Source: Mytilinidion resinicola
Taxonomy: Eukaryota; Ascomycota; Dothideomycetes; Mytilinidiales; Mytilinidiaceae
Length of the DNA: 64,000 nt
Assembly (NCBI RefSeq): GCF_010093595.1
Contig: NW_022985443.1
Span: 768,928 to 832,927, forward strand
Direction: 5' to 3'
Part shown: positions 63,359 through 64,000 of the stretch, one piece after another
Numbering within the stretch: the stretch's first letter is position 1
How the letters are laid out: each line of letters opens with the position of its first letter
Position numbers and translations under genes: made by a program
The notes under the pieces: generated by a model
Databases searched by the model: none
The model's input: only the letters and a program-made list of their open reading frames with translations
Told to the model about the DNA's origin: nothing

Positions 63359-64000
63359 CTAGGTTGTAGTGCTGCAACCTGAGTGCATGCTTAATTGAGT
63401 CTCAGGGAACCACTGTGGTCTAGGACTGTCGCCGTCAAGGTTGACCGCAGCACCGGTGTACGCATCCTTCACTGTGTACGACCATTTGTACAGTGGATGT
63501 TCACCTCCTTTGCCTTCTTTGATTACGACTGCTATTCCTGGCCCGTAGGGAATCTTCAACCAGGCCTCATCCCCGTCGTCGAATTTTGGCAGTAACTAGA
63601 AGGTGTACAAGATATCAGCCATCATGTAAGGAGTTGGATATAGGTATGCACATTCGCTGGTAGGGTGGCTCAAGGGTCGTATTCAATACTGACATTGGAG
63701 ACATATGGATGGCGTGGCACATTGGCTCTCCATTCAGGAGGTTCATACGCCTGAAAAGGCGATTGTCAGAATGGCTGACGACTATAGTGAGATGTACAGT
63801 CAACATACCGACTCATATTGCGAATTGCTGTGGATGCTATTGAACGGAGCATCGTCCGCATTTCCGCCCATTGACGTGATGCAAGTAGGCGCAAGACTCT
63901 TGTTTGGAACACCAGCTTCTGACTTGGAGATAATGGAACTGCATGGCTCAGATGATAGCTCTTGATTTCTGCCGCGAATCTCTGTAGTTTCTGTACTAAA
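63359..64000 (-). CDS. Partial gene at the right edge, C-terminal beta-rich module
   Basis: 5' end lies outside the window. Three exon parts keep phase: 64000-63809, 63750-63694 and 63595-63359. The visible protein begins in a disordered Ser/Asn-rich linker (LSSEPCSSIISKSEAG), continues through PPEWRANVPRHPYVSN, and ends with a module LLPKFDDGDEAWLKIPYGPG ... YKWSYTVKDAYTG ... WFPETQLSM. The module (F-x-x-GDE-x-x-L, W-x-YTVK, W-x-x-E-x-x-L) is also the end of the trypsin-like relic at 53.7 kb, in similar order and spacing. It resembles small Tudor/SH3-like barrels, but I cannot name it. The full architecture needs flanking sequence. Confidence 0.6.

Overview
The window is from a filamentous ascomycete (Pezizomycotina). 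Evidence is the density of short spliceosomal introns (about 42-100 bp, GT..AG), Zn2Cys6 regulators with the fungal-specific middle domain, an ABCC pump, DHA1-type MFS, Sec72, and several families largely confined to filamentous fungi (acuF-like C2H2 proteins, DUF7580-type proteins, HAD-like terpene cyclases). I cannot name a genus. No rRNA, tRNA, CRISPR array or prophage was recognised. Exon borders below were worked out by hand from splice signals, phase and family resemblance.

Layout. 0-6.6 kb: neprosin-type glutamic peptidase, APH-like kinase, HNH-like protein, promethin-like membrane protein, F-box protein. 7-13.2 kb: a small metabolic set of MDR oxidoreductase, Zn2Cys6 regulator and FAD monooxygenase, the last two divergent. 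13.6-21.4 kb: a broken F-box paralogue, a GNAT acetyltransferase, nearly 5 kb without a convincing gene, then a 53-residue zinc-ribbon protein. 21.5-31.5 kb: a phosphonopyruvate-hydrolase/PEP-mutase superfamily enzyme divergent from a D-2-hydroxyacid dehydrogenase, then a full ABCC transporter divergent from a FAD monooxygenase that now carries two stop codons. 31.7-41.7 kb: an RPABC4/Rpb12-like zinc ribbon on a long acidic tail, small hypothetical proteins, and an MFS pump divergent from a second Zn2Cys6 regulator. 42-49 kb: an intact/degraded paralogue pair, degenerate repeat arrays, and an 803-residue HAD-like terpene cyclase homologue whose catalytic motifs are substituted. 49-53.3 kb: ordinary genes (BTB-like, Sec72, MARVEL). 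53.7-64 kb: a dense block resembling fungal STAND/allorecognition neighbourhoods: trypsin-like-fold relic, PDZ relic, acuF-like C2H2 gene, DUF7580-type relic, one intact spliced caspase-like gene, and a partial gene at the right edge.

Two themes run through the window. First, decay: at least six loci (13.6, 29.7, 34.2, 43.7, 53.7 and 60.1 kb) have in-frame stops or frameshifts, several compatible with TGG to TAG/TGA changes. Second, duplication: F-box pair, 42/44 kb pair, a copied promoter segment (34.6 and 44.6 kb), a dispersed repeat (33.9 and 44.8-45.2 kb), and a shared C-terminal module (53.7 and 63.4 kb). This looks like an accessory, turnover-prone chromosome region with a few housekeeping genes embedded.
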